From CANJIV01 sp046330225 (GTDB lineage Bacteria; Actinomycetota; Thermoleophilia; Solirubrobacterales; Solirubrobacteraceae): a DNA stretch of 64,000 bases. Where the stretch lies: NCBI GenBank assembly GCA_046330225.1, contig JAXLTD010000012.1, forward strand, positions 6,998 through 70,997. The letters run 5' to 3'. A program made the position numbers and the translations under genes. Shown here in pieces: positions 44,710 to 53,673 of this stretch (within the stretch, counting starts at the first letter, position 1; each line of letters begins with the position of its first letter). The notes below the pieces were generated by a model. It ran no database searches. It saw only the letters and a list, made by a program, of their open reading frames with translations, and was not told where the DNA came from.

Positions 44710-47700
44710 CGCCGCCGCCGCCGATGCCGGACCTGGCGATCGAGATCGGCGCTGAGCCCTGGGCGCCGAGTGCATTGTCCGCGCCGGCCACGGCGATGTT
44801 CCGCACAGTGCCGGGGCGCGCATCGGCGTCGATCCTCACCACGACCGTGAAGGTCTTGGAGGCGCCGGCCACGAGGAACCCGATGTCCCAGCAGGCGTTG
44901 CCGCTGCGGAACTGCGAGCCGGGCGCCGACACGTAGGTGAGCGAGGCCGGCAGGCGGTCGCAGACCCGCACCCCGGCGGCCGCATGGGTGCTGGTGTTCG
45001 CCACGCGAATCCGGAAGCGGGCCGTCGTTCCGGGCGCGAGCGGCGCGGTCACGGACGCCGTCTTCACCACCCGCAGGGTCGCCCGCGGCTCGGCGATGCG
45101 GGTGGTCGCCGTCGCGCGGTTGTTGGCCGGGTCGCGGTCCGGCACCGAGGCGCTCACCGACGCGGTGTTGCGCACGCGGCCGGAACGCACCGGGAGCACC
45201 GTGATGGCGATTGCCTTCGTCGCGCCCGAGGCGAGCGACCCGAGGCGGCAGGTCACGACCGAGCGACGGTGCGCGCAGCGCCCGCCTGGCACCCTCGCCG
45301 AGACGTACTCGACCGCGCCGGGCAGGGTGTCGAGGACCGTCACCGACGCTGCGGGCGCGGGGCCGCCGTTCCGGACCGTGACCGTGTAGCGGAACCGCTT
45401 GCCGATCTCAGGCGGCGGCGTGTCGTCGACGGTCTTGGTGAGCGCGAGGTCGAAGTCGCTCGCGTCCGGCGGGCCCACAGGGGTCGTGGTCGTCGAGGTG
45501 TTGTTCCCCGGGTTGGGGTCGGGCTCGGTGCCGCCCACGGCCGCGGTGTTCACGAGGCTCGAGCCCTGCAGCGCCACCGGCACCTTCGCCTGGACCTGGA
45601 TCTGCATCGAGCCGCCGGGGGCAAGGCTCCCGGCCGCGCAGGTGAGCGTCCGGTCGGCGATCTGGCAGGTGCCCTGCGAGGGCGTCGCGACGATCGACGT
45701 CAGCCCGGCCGGCAGGGTGTCGGTGACCGTGACCCCGGTGGCCGCCGACGGCCCCCCGTTGGTCACGAGCAGCGTCCACGTCGCCGTCCCGTTGGCAGCG
45801 ACCTGCGCCGGCCCGGTCTTGACCACGGCGAGGTCGGCCGACGGCCCGACCGTGGTCGGGAAGCTGGCGCTGTTGTCCCCGGGGCGCGGGTCGGTCTGGC
45901 TGCCGGACACGGCGGCGGTGTTGACGATCGTGGTGGACCCGAGGGCGGCGGGCACCGTGGCGCTGATGGTCCGTGTGACCGACGCGTTCGCGGCCAGCGC
46001 GCCGATCGCGCACGTCACCGTCGGCCCGGCTGAGGTGCAGCCGGGATCGGCCGAATCGACCACGGTGCCGGCCGGGAGCGTGTCGGCGATCGTCACGCCG
46101 GTGGCGTCGTCCGGGCCGTGGTTGGTGACCTGCAGGGTCCAGGTCACCTTGCCGCCAGCATCGACGGTGGCCGGCCCGGCCTTCGTCAGCGCGAGGTCGG
46201 TGACGGGACCGACGTTCACGGCCGCCTCGGCGTGATTCGGATTCCCGCCGCCGGGGGGCTCCGGCGTCGTGGTCGTCACGTCGGCGGCGTTGGTCCAGTC
46301 GCCGTTCGCGACGCCGGTGACCGTGATCTTGACGACCGCGCTGCCCCCCGCCGGGAGGTCGGGGAGGGGGCACGTCACCGTGCCGGAGCCGGGTGCGCAC
46401 GACGGCGTGTCGGACGAGAGGAATGTCAGCCCGGCGGGCAGCGTGTCGGCCAGCGACACGCCCTGGGCCGTCGACGGGCCGGCGTTGCGCACGGTGAGCG
46501 TGAAGGTGGTGGTCCCGCCCTTGAGGATCGCCGCCGGATCGGGCGCCTTGGTCACCGAGACGTCCGCGAAGGGCGCGAGCGTTGCCGTCGCGGTGTCCCG
46601 CGGCGTGGCGTAGGGGCCGCCGGCGTTGCCGGTGTTGCCCGCCTCGTCCGTCGCCGAAGCGACCTTGGCGCTGTTGACGTGGGCCTGTGCCCCCAGGCCC
46701 GGCGTCGTGCCGGCGGCAACCGCCGGCTTGGCCTGGAAGGCCACCGTGACGCTTGCGCCCGGCCCGAGGGACGCCACGGTCCAGTCGAGCACGTCCCCGC
46801 CGGCGTTCGGCGTGATCGTCGGCTCCTGCGCGCCGCCGGGGCTCAGCGTGGCCGAGCCGGCCGCGTAGGACCAGTTCGCGGGCAGGGTGTCGCGGATGAC
46901 CACGTTGGACGCGGTCGCCGTGGCGGACGTGTTCGTGACGACGACGCGCCACGGGAAGTTCTGTCCTACCGACGCAGGCCCGGTGTCGGGGAAGGACGCC
47001 AGCCCGGTCGTCTTCACGGTGGCCAGCGTCGGGAAGTCGAGGATGACCTTCGTGGCGTCCGAGCCGCCGTCAGTGTAGTCGCGGTACGCCCAGGCCGGAT
47101 TGGCCGTGCGCGTGGCCTCGGGCACGCCGAAGTAGTGCGGGACGGCGGCGGTGTTGTCGATCTGCTGACCGTCGCTCAGCCCGCTGGCCGCGACCAGGCT
47201 CGCCGTGTAGGTCAGCGTGACCGAAGCGTTCGGAGCGATCGGCCCGGGAATCGTCCACGTGAGGCCGGGGTCGCCGGCGGTCCAGCCGTCAGTCACGAAG
47301 GCCGCGCCCGACACGGGGACGACGTTGGCCAGCTCGGCGTCGGGCTGGTCGGCCACCTGCACGTCGTAGGCCGGCGAGGTCCCCGTGTTCGTGACGACGA
47401 GCTGGTAGGTCAGCGCGTCGTCGGACTGGGCGGTCGCCGGGCCGTCGGCGAACGCGCCCGAGCCCACCTTGACCTTCTTGTCGATGCCGATGTGCGGCTC
47501 GGCCACGGTCGCCGTCGACGCCGCTGGCGGGGCGGTGTCGTCGAACCCGGTGGGGATCGAGCCGGCGTTGAACGCGCCGTCCTGATTCGTGCGATTGCTG
47601 GCGACTGCGACCGAGTTGGCCAGCGTGTTCCCCGACACCACGCTGGCCCCTCCGTTGCGCTTGGCTGCCCGCACGTGCCCGGTGTAGGTGAGCTTCACCA

Positions 47701-50700
47701 CCTGGGGGGCCCCGAGGGGCGTGGCGATGTCGCCGAAGTCCCAGGCCACCGTGGTGGTGCCGTTGCCGTTGACGACCGGCGTGTACCGGCCGACTGCGTT
47801 CACAAGCGGGCAGCCGCTCTGGCAGGCCTCCGCGGTGTAGCCGTCGACGTCGATCCCGTCGGGCACCGTGTCGGTCACGGTCACGTCGTATAGGGATACG
47901 CTGGCGGGAATGGTCACCAGCACGTCGTAGCTCACCGCGTCGCCGATCGTCGCCGTTGCCGGCGTGACCGACTTCGTGACGGTGGCGATCGCGAGGCGCA
48001 CGGTGTCGGGGGCCGTCGCGGCGTAGCCGGTGCCCGCGGTCCGCTCGCCGTCGGCGTCCTGCGGTGAGCCGAGGCTGGTCGCCGTCGACGACACCGTGTT
48101 GGTCAGGCTGGAGCCGGCGACGGCCGGGTTGTCGACCTTGGCCCGGTAGCTGAAGGCCGAGCTTGCGTTCGGCGCAATGGTCGCGACGGTCTTCGTGATC
48201 GTGCGCGGCCCGGCGTTCCAGACGGCGCCGCCGGACCCTGGCACTGCGTCGCCATCGTTGAGCGGCGTGTTCCCGGGCGCGCCGCCGACGGGCGTGAGCC
48301 CGGCCGGGATCGCGTCGGAGACCTGGACGTCGTGGGCGGTCGAGACCCGCGACGCGCTGGAGTTCGAGGTCGTGACGGTGTACGTGACGATGTCGTCGGG
48401 CGCCACCCGGTTCGGGTTCTTGTCGTCGGCCTTGGCCTGAGCGATCAGCGGCTCGACGATCTGCGTGGTGACGGTGTTCGACGGCGCGGTGCGGGCGCCG
48501 AGCGCGGGGTCGGTCCAGCTCAGCGTGCCCTGGTTGGTCAGATTGGCCGACGCGCGCGTGTTCGCGCCGACGTCGGCGACCTTCGTCTTGAAGGTGAGGA
48601 CGACCGTGTCATCGCCGGAGCCGGGCGCGTTGGCGTAGTCCGCCGGGAAGACGACCTTCGGGGTGGCCCCGCTCGTGTCGAGGGTGAGGCCGCCGGCCGG
48701 CAGCGGCGTGCCGTTCAGGGTCGCGGTCGCGGAGCCCGCCACGTAGGGCTGGCGGGTCGAGGAATCGAGGGCGTCGGTGAGCTGCGCGGTGCCGCCGAGC
48801 GTGGTGCCTGCGGGAATCGTGGCGGTCAGCGTGTAGGTGACCTCCTCCCCGATCGTGGCCTGGCCGTTCGTGTTGCCGCCCTCGGTGACCTCGGTCGCGC
48901 GCGCCTTCACCACGGCTGCCCCGGGCGTGGCCACGTTGCTCGGGTCGTCGGCGCGGGGGACGTTCGGGGGGTTGGGATTCGACGGGTCGATGTTGTTGGC
49001 CGGCGTGTAGAGGTAGGTGCCGCCGAGGTTGGTGGCGCCCTCGAACTCCCGGACGCCCGCGGTGTTGGCGATCGTCCGGCCGGGGCCGACCGAGGCCGGG
49101 ACCGTGGCGGTATAGGTCAGCGTCTTCGTCTGGCCGGCTGGCAGCGAGGCGACCGTCCAGTCGACCCGATCCGTCGCGAGCCCGCCGTCGGTGCACGCGC
49201 CGCTGTCGCTGACCGAAGTGACGAACGTGCAGTCGTAGTCGGCAGGCAGGAGATCCCGGACGTCGACGTTGACGGCGTCCTGCTGGCCGGAGTTGGTGAC
49301 GTCGACGCGGTAGGTGACCTTGTCGCCGCCTTGCACCTGGCGGTTGTCGACGTTCGCGCCATACGGCCCGTCGACGACGCTGCCGCCGCGCTCGACCGTC
49401 TGCACGCCCTTCGTGAGCGCGATCTGGGGGAGGCCGATCGCGTAGTCGGCCTGGTCGCGCAGCGGCTCGGATACGCCGGCGGTGTTCGTCGAGGAGAACT
49501 TCAGGAGGTTGCCGGGCACCTCCCCGGCGACGATCGGGCCGGACGGCGCGGCGATGGTCGAGAACACCCGTTCGAAGACCCTGCTGCCGGTCGGCACGGT
49601 GCCGCCGGTGACGCCCCAGGTGAGCAGGCCGCTGGCGGCCTGCGTCGCGTCGAGCGTCGCCGCGACCGTGTTCGAGGCGGCGGGCGCGTCGCTGCCGGCT
49701 TCGTACGTGGCGCCGGCGGGAAGATAGTCGGCGATCGCCTGGGGCTGGGTGTCCACGAATGCCGGGAAGTCCACGCGGACCTTCCAGCAGATGCGGTCCC
49801 CCGGGTGGTAGGTCGGAATCGTGCTGACGTAGGTCGCCGCCTGGCAGTCCGTGCCGGAGGCCGCGACCCGCTTGTCGATCGCCGGCCCGGGCGCGGACTG
49901 CCCGGCGCCGCTCGCATCGGCGATGGTGCCGCCGTTCGTTCCGTCGCGGGAGATCGGCGGCCCGGCCGTCGAGCAGTCGGGCGTTCCGGGCGCGGTGCAG
50001 CGCGCCCACCCTTCGGCGCTCGTCGACAGCGCGTTGCTGATGCCGTCACGCGCGAGGATCGGCGTGGTCGGCAGGAAGTTCTGCTGGTAGCGCGCGCGCG
50101 TCCGGGTTGGGAACGTGAGCGTCAAGGTGTCGTTGACGTTCGTATGGGCGATCGCCGCGAAGACGGTCTTGTCCCACGTGAGGGTCCAGGTGCCGTCGGC
50201 GTTCTCGGTCGCCGCCTTGTACGGCGCCGAGGGGTCGGTCGCGGCCACCGGAGCGCACTCGCTGTCGGCTGCATCGTTCTGCGAGGTGTAGTTCGTGGTG
50301 CTGCTCAGCGGGCACAGGCCGCTCGGCAGCGTGTCGGTGATCGTCGCGTTGTCGACGTAGCGGTACTCCGAGGTCTGGAACGTGAGCGTCCACGTGGTGA
50401 TCGCGCCCTGGACGAGCGCCCCGCTCGATGCCGCCTTGCGGACCACCCAGTCCTCGGCGGTGCGGGCGAGCGTCGTCGCGTCCGAGACAGCCAGCGGCGA
50501 CGGGCCCTGGTAGGTGCCGGCAGCGCTCGCCCGGTTGACCAGCGCCGACTCGTCGGCGACGTCGGGCCCGGAGTTGTTGTCGAGGTTCGCGCCCTGGTCG
50601 CCGGAGGCGGCGGTGGGGCGCGGCCCCGTGAAGGCGTTGGTGTTGGCCCGAATCGGGACCGCGGCGCGATAGGTGAACGTCTTGACCTGGCTCGCGCTCA

Positions 50701-51613
50701 GCGACCCGGCGTCCCAGGTCACGTGGGTGTAGACGCCGCTGGGCATCGGGCCGCCGGGCCCATCGGGATCGACGACCTCGGTGGAGACGCTCACCGGGTC
50801 CACGCAGCCGGCCAGAGCCGGGATCACGATCGGGCCGGACCCCGCGTACTCGAACGGGCTGCCGGGATTCGTCGGCGCGTTCGTGGTGTTGTCATCCTGG
50901 ACGTCGTTGCCGCAGCCGAGGAACTCGAGGCCGGCCGGCAGGTAGTCCTCCACGGTCACGCCGGTCGTCGGGTTCACGCCGTTGTTCGTGACCGAGACCG
51001 AATAGACGGTCTGGTGGTCGTGCAGGCCGCGGAGGATCTCGCCCTCCGGCGAGGGCTCGGACTTGCCCACCTTGATCGCGCTGATGGTCTGCGTGCCGCT
51101 GGCCACGGCGGAGTAGCCGGTGAAGCTCGTCGCCGATGGGCCGTTGGGCGTGCCGTCCGGGTTGAACTTCGGCACGTAGCGCGGGTCGGAGTTTACGAAG
51201 GCCTGGCCGGCGACCTGGAACGAGCTGCCGACGTTGTAGGCGGCCTGGGAGTATGCGACGTCGAAGCCGAGGCCGAAGCTCGAGTTCGGCGAGAGGTCGC
51301 TGAGGTTCGAGAACAGCAGCGTGGTCTCGCCGGGGCTGGGACCGGCGACCTGCGTGGGCGCGACCGCCGCCCCGCCCGCGTAGCTGACCCCGGCAGGCAG
51401 GACCACCCGGAAGCTGAGGTTGTAGCCGAACGGCTGTCCGGCCGGGTTCGATGCCGACACGGTCACGCGCGCGTTGCTGCCGAACAGGACGTTCGACGCG
51501 GAGACGCTCGCGGCGATGTCCGGCGAGCCGGCGGCCTGCGCCGCCGGGGCGGCGAACGCCGCGGCGGCCGCGGCGGCGCCGAGGACGGAGGAGATGGCTC
51601 GAGATGCTGGCAT
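44696..51613 (-). CDS. Giant DUF11-repeat surface protein (2305 residues)
   Basis: A 2305-residue exported protein. The ATG at 51613 opens a signal peptide (PASRAISSVLGAAAAAAAFAAP) cut after AAQA. The rest is about 14 DUF11/adhesin-type beta-sandwich repeats of 100-150 residues. Each carries a core like TVTNNGPSTATGVTVTDTLPAGL with a terminal CPLGDLAPGG-type strand. The last five are most regular (DLALTKAG..., DLAVVKTG..., DLALTKTV..., RVVKTASV...). The C-terminus ends SGIGGGGGVTG with no LPxTG, helix or choice-of-anchor domain. The protein is likely displayed on the surface as a long stalk. It is followed, with 14 nt overlap, by an L,D-transpeptidase. Confidence 0.9.
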   Translation of the reverse strand: MPASRAISSVLGAAAAAAAFAAPAAQAAGSPDIAASVSASNVLFGSNARVTVSASNPAGQPFGYNLSFRVVLPAGVSYAGGAAVAPTQVAGPSPGETTLLFSNLSDLSPNSSFGLGFDVAYSQAAYNVGSSFQVAGQAFVNSDPRYVPKFNPDGTPNGPSATSFTGYSAVASGTQTISAIKVGKSEPSPEGEILRGLHDHQTVYSVSVTNNGVNPTTGVTVEDYLPAGLEFLGCGNDVQDDNTTNAPTNPGSPFEYAGSGPIVIPALAGCVDPVSVSTEVVDPDGPGGPMPSGVYTHVTWDAGSLSASQVKTFTYRAAVPIRANTNAFTGPRPTAASGDQGANLDNNSGPDVADESALVNRASAAGTYQGPSPLAVSDATTLARTAEDWVVRKAASSGALVQGAITTWTLTFQTSEYRYVDNATITDTLPSGLCPLSSTTNYTSQNDAADSECAPVAATDPSAPYKAATENADGTWTLTWDKTVFAAIAHTNVNDTLTLTFPTRTRARYQQNFLPTTPILARDGISNALSTSAEGWARCTAPGTPDCSTAGPPISRDGTNGGTIADASGAGQSAPGPAIDKRVAASGTDCQAATYVSTIPTYHPGDRICWKVRVDFPAFVDTQPQAIADYLPAGATYEAGSDAPAASNTVAATLDATQAASGLLTWGVTGGTVPTGSRVFERVFSTIAAPSGPIVAGEVPGNLLKFSSTNTAGVSEPLRDQADYAIGLPQIALTKGVQTVERGGSVVDGPYGANVDNRQVQGGDKVTYRVDVTNSGQQDAVNVDVRDLLPADYDCTFVTSVSDSGACTDGGLATDRVDWTVASLPAGQTKTLTYTATVPASVGPGRTIANTAGVREFEGATNLGGTYLYTPANNIDPSNPNPPNVPRADDPSNVATPGAAVVKARATEVTEGGNTNGQATIGEEVTYTLTATIPAGTTLGGTAQLTDALDSSTRQPYVAGSATATLNGTPLPAGGLTLDTSGATPKVVFPADYANAPGSGDDTVVLTFKTKVADVGANTRASANLTNQGTLSWTDPALGARTAPSNTVTTQIVEPLIAQAKADDKNPNRVAPDDIVTYTVTTSNSSASRVSTAHDVQVSDAIPAGLTPVGGAPGNTPLNDGDAVPGSGGAVWNAGPRTITKTVATIAPNASSAFSYRAKVDNPAVAGSSLTNTVSSTATSLGSPQDADGERTAGTGYAATAPDTVRLAIATVTKSVTPATATIGDAVSYDVLVTIPASVSLYDVTVTDTVPDGIDVDGYTAEACQSGCPLVNAVGRYTPVVNGNGTTTVAWDFGDIATPLGAPQVVKLTYTGHVRAAKRNGGASVVSGNTLANSVAVASNRTNQDGAFNAGSIPTGFDDTAPPAASTATVAEPHIGIDKKVKVGSGAFADGPATAQSDDALTYQLVVTNTGTSPAYDVQVADQPDAELANVVPVSGAAFVTDGWTAGDPGLTWTIPGPIAPNASVTLTYTASLVAASGLSDGQQIDNTAAVPHYFGVPEATRTANPAWAYRDYTDGGSDATKVILDFPTLATVKTTGLASFPDTGPASVGQNFPWRVVVTNTSATATASNVVIRDTLPANWSYAAGSATLSPGGAQEPTITPNAGGDVLDWTVASLGPGASVTVAFQAKPAVAAGTTPGLGAQAHVNSAKVASATDEAGNTGNAGGPYATPRDTATATLAPFADVSVTKAPDPAAILKGGTTTFTLTVRNAGPSTAQGVSLADTLPAGLTFLSSDTPSCAPGSGTVTCPLPDLPAGGSAVVKITVTGVANGDWTNAADVTTTTPEPPGGGNPNHAEAAVNVGPVTDLALTKAGPATVDAGGKVTWTLQVTNHGPDDATGVTIADTLPAGTVVDSADPGCTSAGPTVTCAIGALAANASVTRTISATVPAALGSTTIVNTAAVSGSQTDPRPGDNSASFPTTVGPSADLAVVKTGPAQVAANGTATWTLLVTNGGPSAATGVTVTDTLPAGLTSIVATPSQGTCQIADRTLTCAAGSLAPGGSMQIQVQAKVPVALQGSSLVNTAAVGGTEPDPNPGNNTSTTTTPVGPPDASDFDLALTKTVDDTPPPEIGKRFRYTVTVRNGGPAPAASVTVLDTLPGAVEYVSARVPGGRCAHRRSVVTCRLGSLASGATKAIAITVLPVRSGRVRNTASVSASVPDRDPANNRATATTRIAEPRATLRVVKTASVTAPLAPGTTARFRIRVANTSTHAAAGVRVCDRLPASLTYVSAPGSQFRSGNACWDIGFLVAGASKTFTVVVRIDADARPGTVRNIAVAGADNALGAQGSAPISIARSGIGGGGGVTG

Positions 51614-51696
51614 CGGTGTCTTCGTTCGCCCCAACCGCGCGAAACCCTCTCGGCGTGCGCCAGCCCGAGCCGTCGCGGCGGGCGGCGAACGCCCCC

Positions 51697-51741
51697 GAGC
51701 CGTCAGACCCCAGCCTCTCGTGGCACTCCGGGGAACGGCTC
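51697..51741 (-). promoter_or_regulatory. Candidate leader hairpin upstream of the DUF11 gene
   Basis: GAGCCGT (51697-51703) pairs with ACGGCTC (51735-51741), and inside it CCCC pairs with GGGG, giving a nested stem about 84 nt upstream of the DUF11 start. No known riboswitch core is recognised. It lies between tRNA-Glu and the giant gene, so it may also be the end of the tRNA transcript. Confidence 0.3.
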
Positions 51742-51794
51742 GTTTCCGGGACACCCCCGGGACGAACTCCAGCCACTGCAGGGGGCATCGCGAG

Positions 51795-51867
51795 TACCGC
51801 TACGGGGATTCGAACCCCGGTTTCCGCCGTGAGAGGGCGGCGTCCTAGTCCCCTAGACGATAGCGGC
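51795..51867 (-). tRNA. tRNA-Glu(CTC)
   Basis: A 73-nt cloverleaf on the minus strand. The acceptor GCCGCTA pairs with TAGCGGT, with a G-U first pair as in other actinobacterial tRNA-Glu. The anticodon loop CCTCTCA sits between GCCGC and the matching CGGCGG strand, and the T arm GGGGTTCGAATCCCC is perfect. CCA is not encoded. It lies between the DUF11 and FMN-protein genes. The 343-bp gap around it holds nothing else clear apart from the weak hairpin at 51697. Confidence 0.95.
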
Positions 51868-51956
51868 GAGAACGCGGGAAACCGTAGCATTCCGGCGCGA
51901 AATTGCGGGGCAGGCCCGGTTGCGCTCGCCGGCCTGCCAGGGGATGCTTCCCAGCC

Positions 51957-53504
51957 ATGTGGATCGCCCTCGGGGTCGTCGTCGCGCTGGTCGCCGGGCT
52001 GATCGCCTACGACCTCATCCAGCGCCGGCACGCGATCCTGCGGAACTTTCCGATCATCGGGCACTTCCGCTACCTGCTCGAGATGGTCGGGCCGGAGCTG
52101 CGCCAGTACATCGTCACCGGCAACGATGACGAGCGACCGTTCAGCCGCGACCGGCGGCGCTGGATCTACGCGTCGGCCAAGCGCCAGGACAACCGGTTCG
52201 GCTTCGGCTCCGACAACGACATGGACGGCGTGCCGGACTACCTGATCATTCGGCACGTCGCCTTCCCCGCGCCGCCGCCCGCCGACGGCGCCCCCGGGTC
52301 GGCGCCCGGCCACGCCGTCCCGGGCGGGAAGGTGTGGGGCGCGGCCCGCGGCCGGCGCCACGCCTTCCGGCCGCCGTCCATCGTGAACGTGTCCGGGATG
52401 AGCTTCGGCGCGCTCAGCGGCCGGGCGATCGAGGGCATGAACCGCGGCTGCGCGATCGCCGGCGCCCTCCACACGACGGGCGAGGGCGGGATCGCGCCGG
52501 CGCACCTCCACGGTGGCGAGCTGATCTTCCAGGTCGGAACCGGGTACTTCGGCTGCCGCGATCAGGCCGGGCGCTTCGACCTCGACCGGCTCGCCGAGAC
52601 GGTCGCCGCCCATCCGGTGCGGGCGATCGAGTTCAAGCTCAGCCAGGGCGCCAAGCCGGGCCGGGGCGGCATGCTCCCCGCGGCGAAGGTGACGCCCGAG
52701 ATCGCGGCGGCGCGCGGGGTCCCGGCGGGGGTCGACTGCGTGAGCCCGCCCTACCACTCCGCGTTCTCCGACGTCGACACGATGCTCGAGGTGCTCGAGG
52801 CCGTCGCGGAGCGCACCGGCCTGCCGGTCGGGATCAAGTCCGCGGTGGGCGAGGACGGGTTCTGGTGGGACCTGGCGACCCGCATGGCCGCCACCGGCCG
52901 GGGCGTGGACTTCGTGACCGTGGACGGCGGCGAGGGCGGCACCGGCGCGGCGCCGCTGGTCTTCGCCGACCACGTCGCCTTCCCGTTCAAGATGGCGATG
53001 GCGCGCGTGTACACGGCCTTCGCCACGCACGGGCTGGCCGAGGACGTCGCCTTCGCCGGCGCCGGCAAGCTCGGCTTCCCGGAGAAGGCGCTCTTTGCGT
53101 TCGGCCTGGGCTGCGACACGGTCAACGTCGGCCGCGAGGCGATGATGGCCGTCGGGTGCATCCAGGCCCAGCGCTGCCACACCGGGCGCTGCCCCACGGG
53201 CGTCGCGACGCAGAAGAAGCGGCTCACTCGCGGCCTGGACCCCGGCACGAAGGGCGAGCGGATGGCCGACTACCTCGTCGTGCTGCGCCGCGAGATCCTC
53301 CAGCTCAGCCGGGCCTGCGGCGCCCCCCACCCGGCGCTCGTGCCCGCGGGCCGGCTCGAGCTCCTCGACGGCCGCTTCGGCGCGCGCACCGTGGCCGAGG
53401 CGTTCGAGTACGCCCCCGGCTGGGCCGAGCCCTCGCCCGGCCGCGCCGCCGCCATCGCGGCGCTGATGGCCGGCGAGCCGGCGCCGGCGGCCGCCCCGGC
53501 GTGA
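51957..53504 (+). CDS. Membrane-anchored FMN-binding glutamate synthase-like protein
   Basis: A 515-residue protein with an N-terminal helix (WIALGVVVALVAGLIAYDLI). A GltB central/FMN domain follows: VSGMSFGALSGRAIEGMNRG, HTTGEGGIAP, FKLSQGAKPGRGG, VSPPYHSAFSDVD, VDGGEGGTGAAP and GCDTVNVGREAMMAVGCIQAQRCHTGRCPTG. The Cys triplet CIQAQRCHTGRC can hold the 3Fe-4S cluster of glutamate synthase. The glutaminase domain and beta subunit are absent. It is therefore an orphan, membrane-tethered relative; the true substrate is unknown. A GATGCT box lies 8 nt before the ATG. Confidence 0.88.
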   Translation: MWIALGVVVALVAGLIAYDLIQRRHAILRNFPIIGHFRYLLEMVGPELRQYIVTGNDDERPFSRDRRRWIYASAKRQDNRFGFGSDNDMDGVPDYLIIRHVAFPAPPPADGAPGSAPGHAVPGGKVWGAARGRRHAFRPPSIVNVSGMSFGALSGRAIEGMNRGCAIAGALHTTGEGGIAPAHLHGGELIFQVGTGYFGCRDQAGRFDLDRLAETVAAHPVRAIEFKLSQGAKPGRGGMLPAAKVTPEIAAARGVPAGVDCVSPPYHSAFSDVDTMLEVLEAVAERTGLPVGIKSAVGEDGFWWDLATRMAATGRGVDFVTVDGGEGGTGAAPLVFADHVAFPFKMAMARVYTAFATHGLAEDVAFAGAGKLGFPEKALFAFGLGCDTVNVGREAMMAVGCIQAQRCHTGRCPTGVATQKKRLTRGLDPGTKGERMADYLVVLRREILQLSRACGAPHPALVPAGRLELLDGRFGARTVAEAFEYAPGWAEPSPGRAAAIAALMAGEPAPAAAPA

Positions 53505-53587
53505 CCATTCGCGGGCGTCCGGGGCCCATCTGAGGGCGTCCGGGGCGTGCCCCGGCCCGCGAGCGGTGCGCTATCTTCGCGAGCCCC

Positions 53588-53671
53588 GCGGTTGTGGCGG
53601 AATTGGTAGACGCGCAGGCTTCAGGTGCCTGTGGGGGCAACCCCGTGGAGGTTCGAGTCCTCTCAACCGCA
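53588..53671 (+). tRNA. tRNA-Leu(CAG)
   Basis: An 84-nt class II tRNA with acceptor GCGGTTG/CAACCGC and D arm TGGCGGAATTGGTAGACGC. The anticodon stem is CAGGC-TTCAGGT-GCCTG (anticodon CAG), the variable arm TGGGGGCAACCCCG is long, and the T arm GAGGTTCGAGTCCTC is complete. CCA is not encoded. The following HAD gene starts 2 nt after the discriminator base, so tRNA and mRNA almost certainly share one transcript. Confidence 0.97.
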
Positions 53672-53673
53672 CT

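Noticed and set aside
44696..51613. Sortase-anchored protein
   Set aside because: No LPxTG-like motif, C-terminal helix or basic tail is present at the C-terminus, and no sortase gene is in the window.
51614..51794. Cyclic-di-GMP or cyclic-di-AMP riboswitch before the DUF11 gene
   Set aside because: The conserved core sequences of those riboswitches are not present; only a simple nested hairpin can be seen.
48332..51832. 1166-codon open frame on the plus strand
   Set aside because: It lies antisense to the DUF11 gene. Its product is an Arg/Gly/Val-rich string without domains, typical of a shadow frame in GC-rich DNA, and it even crosses the tRNA-Glu gene.
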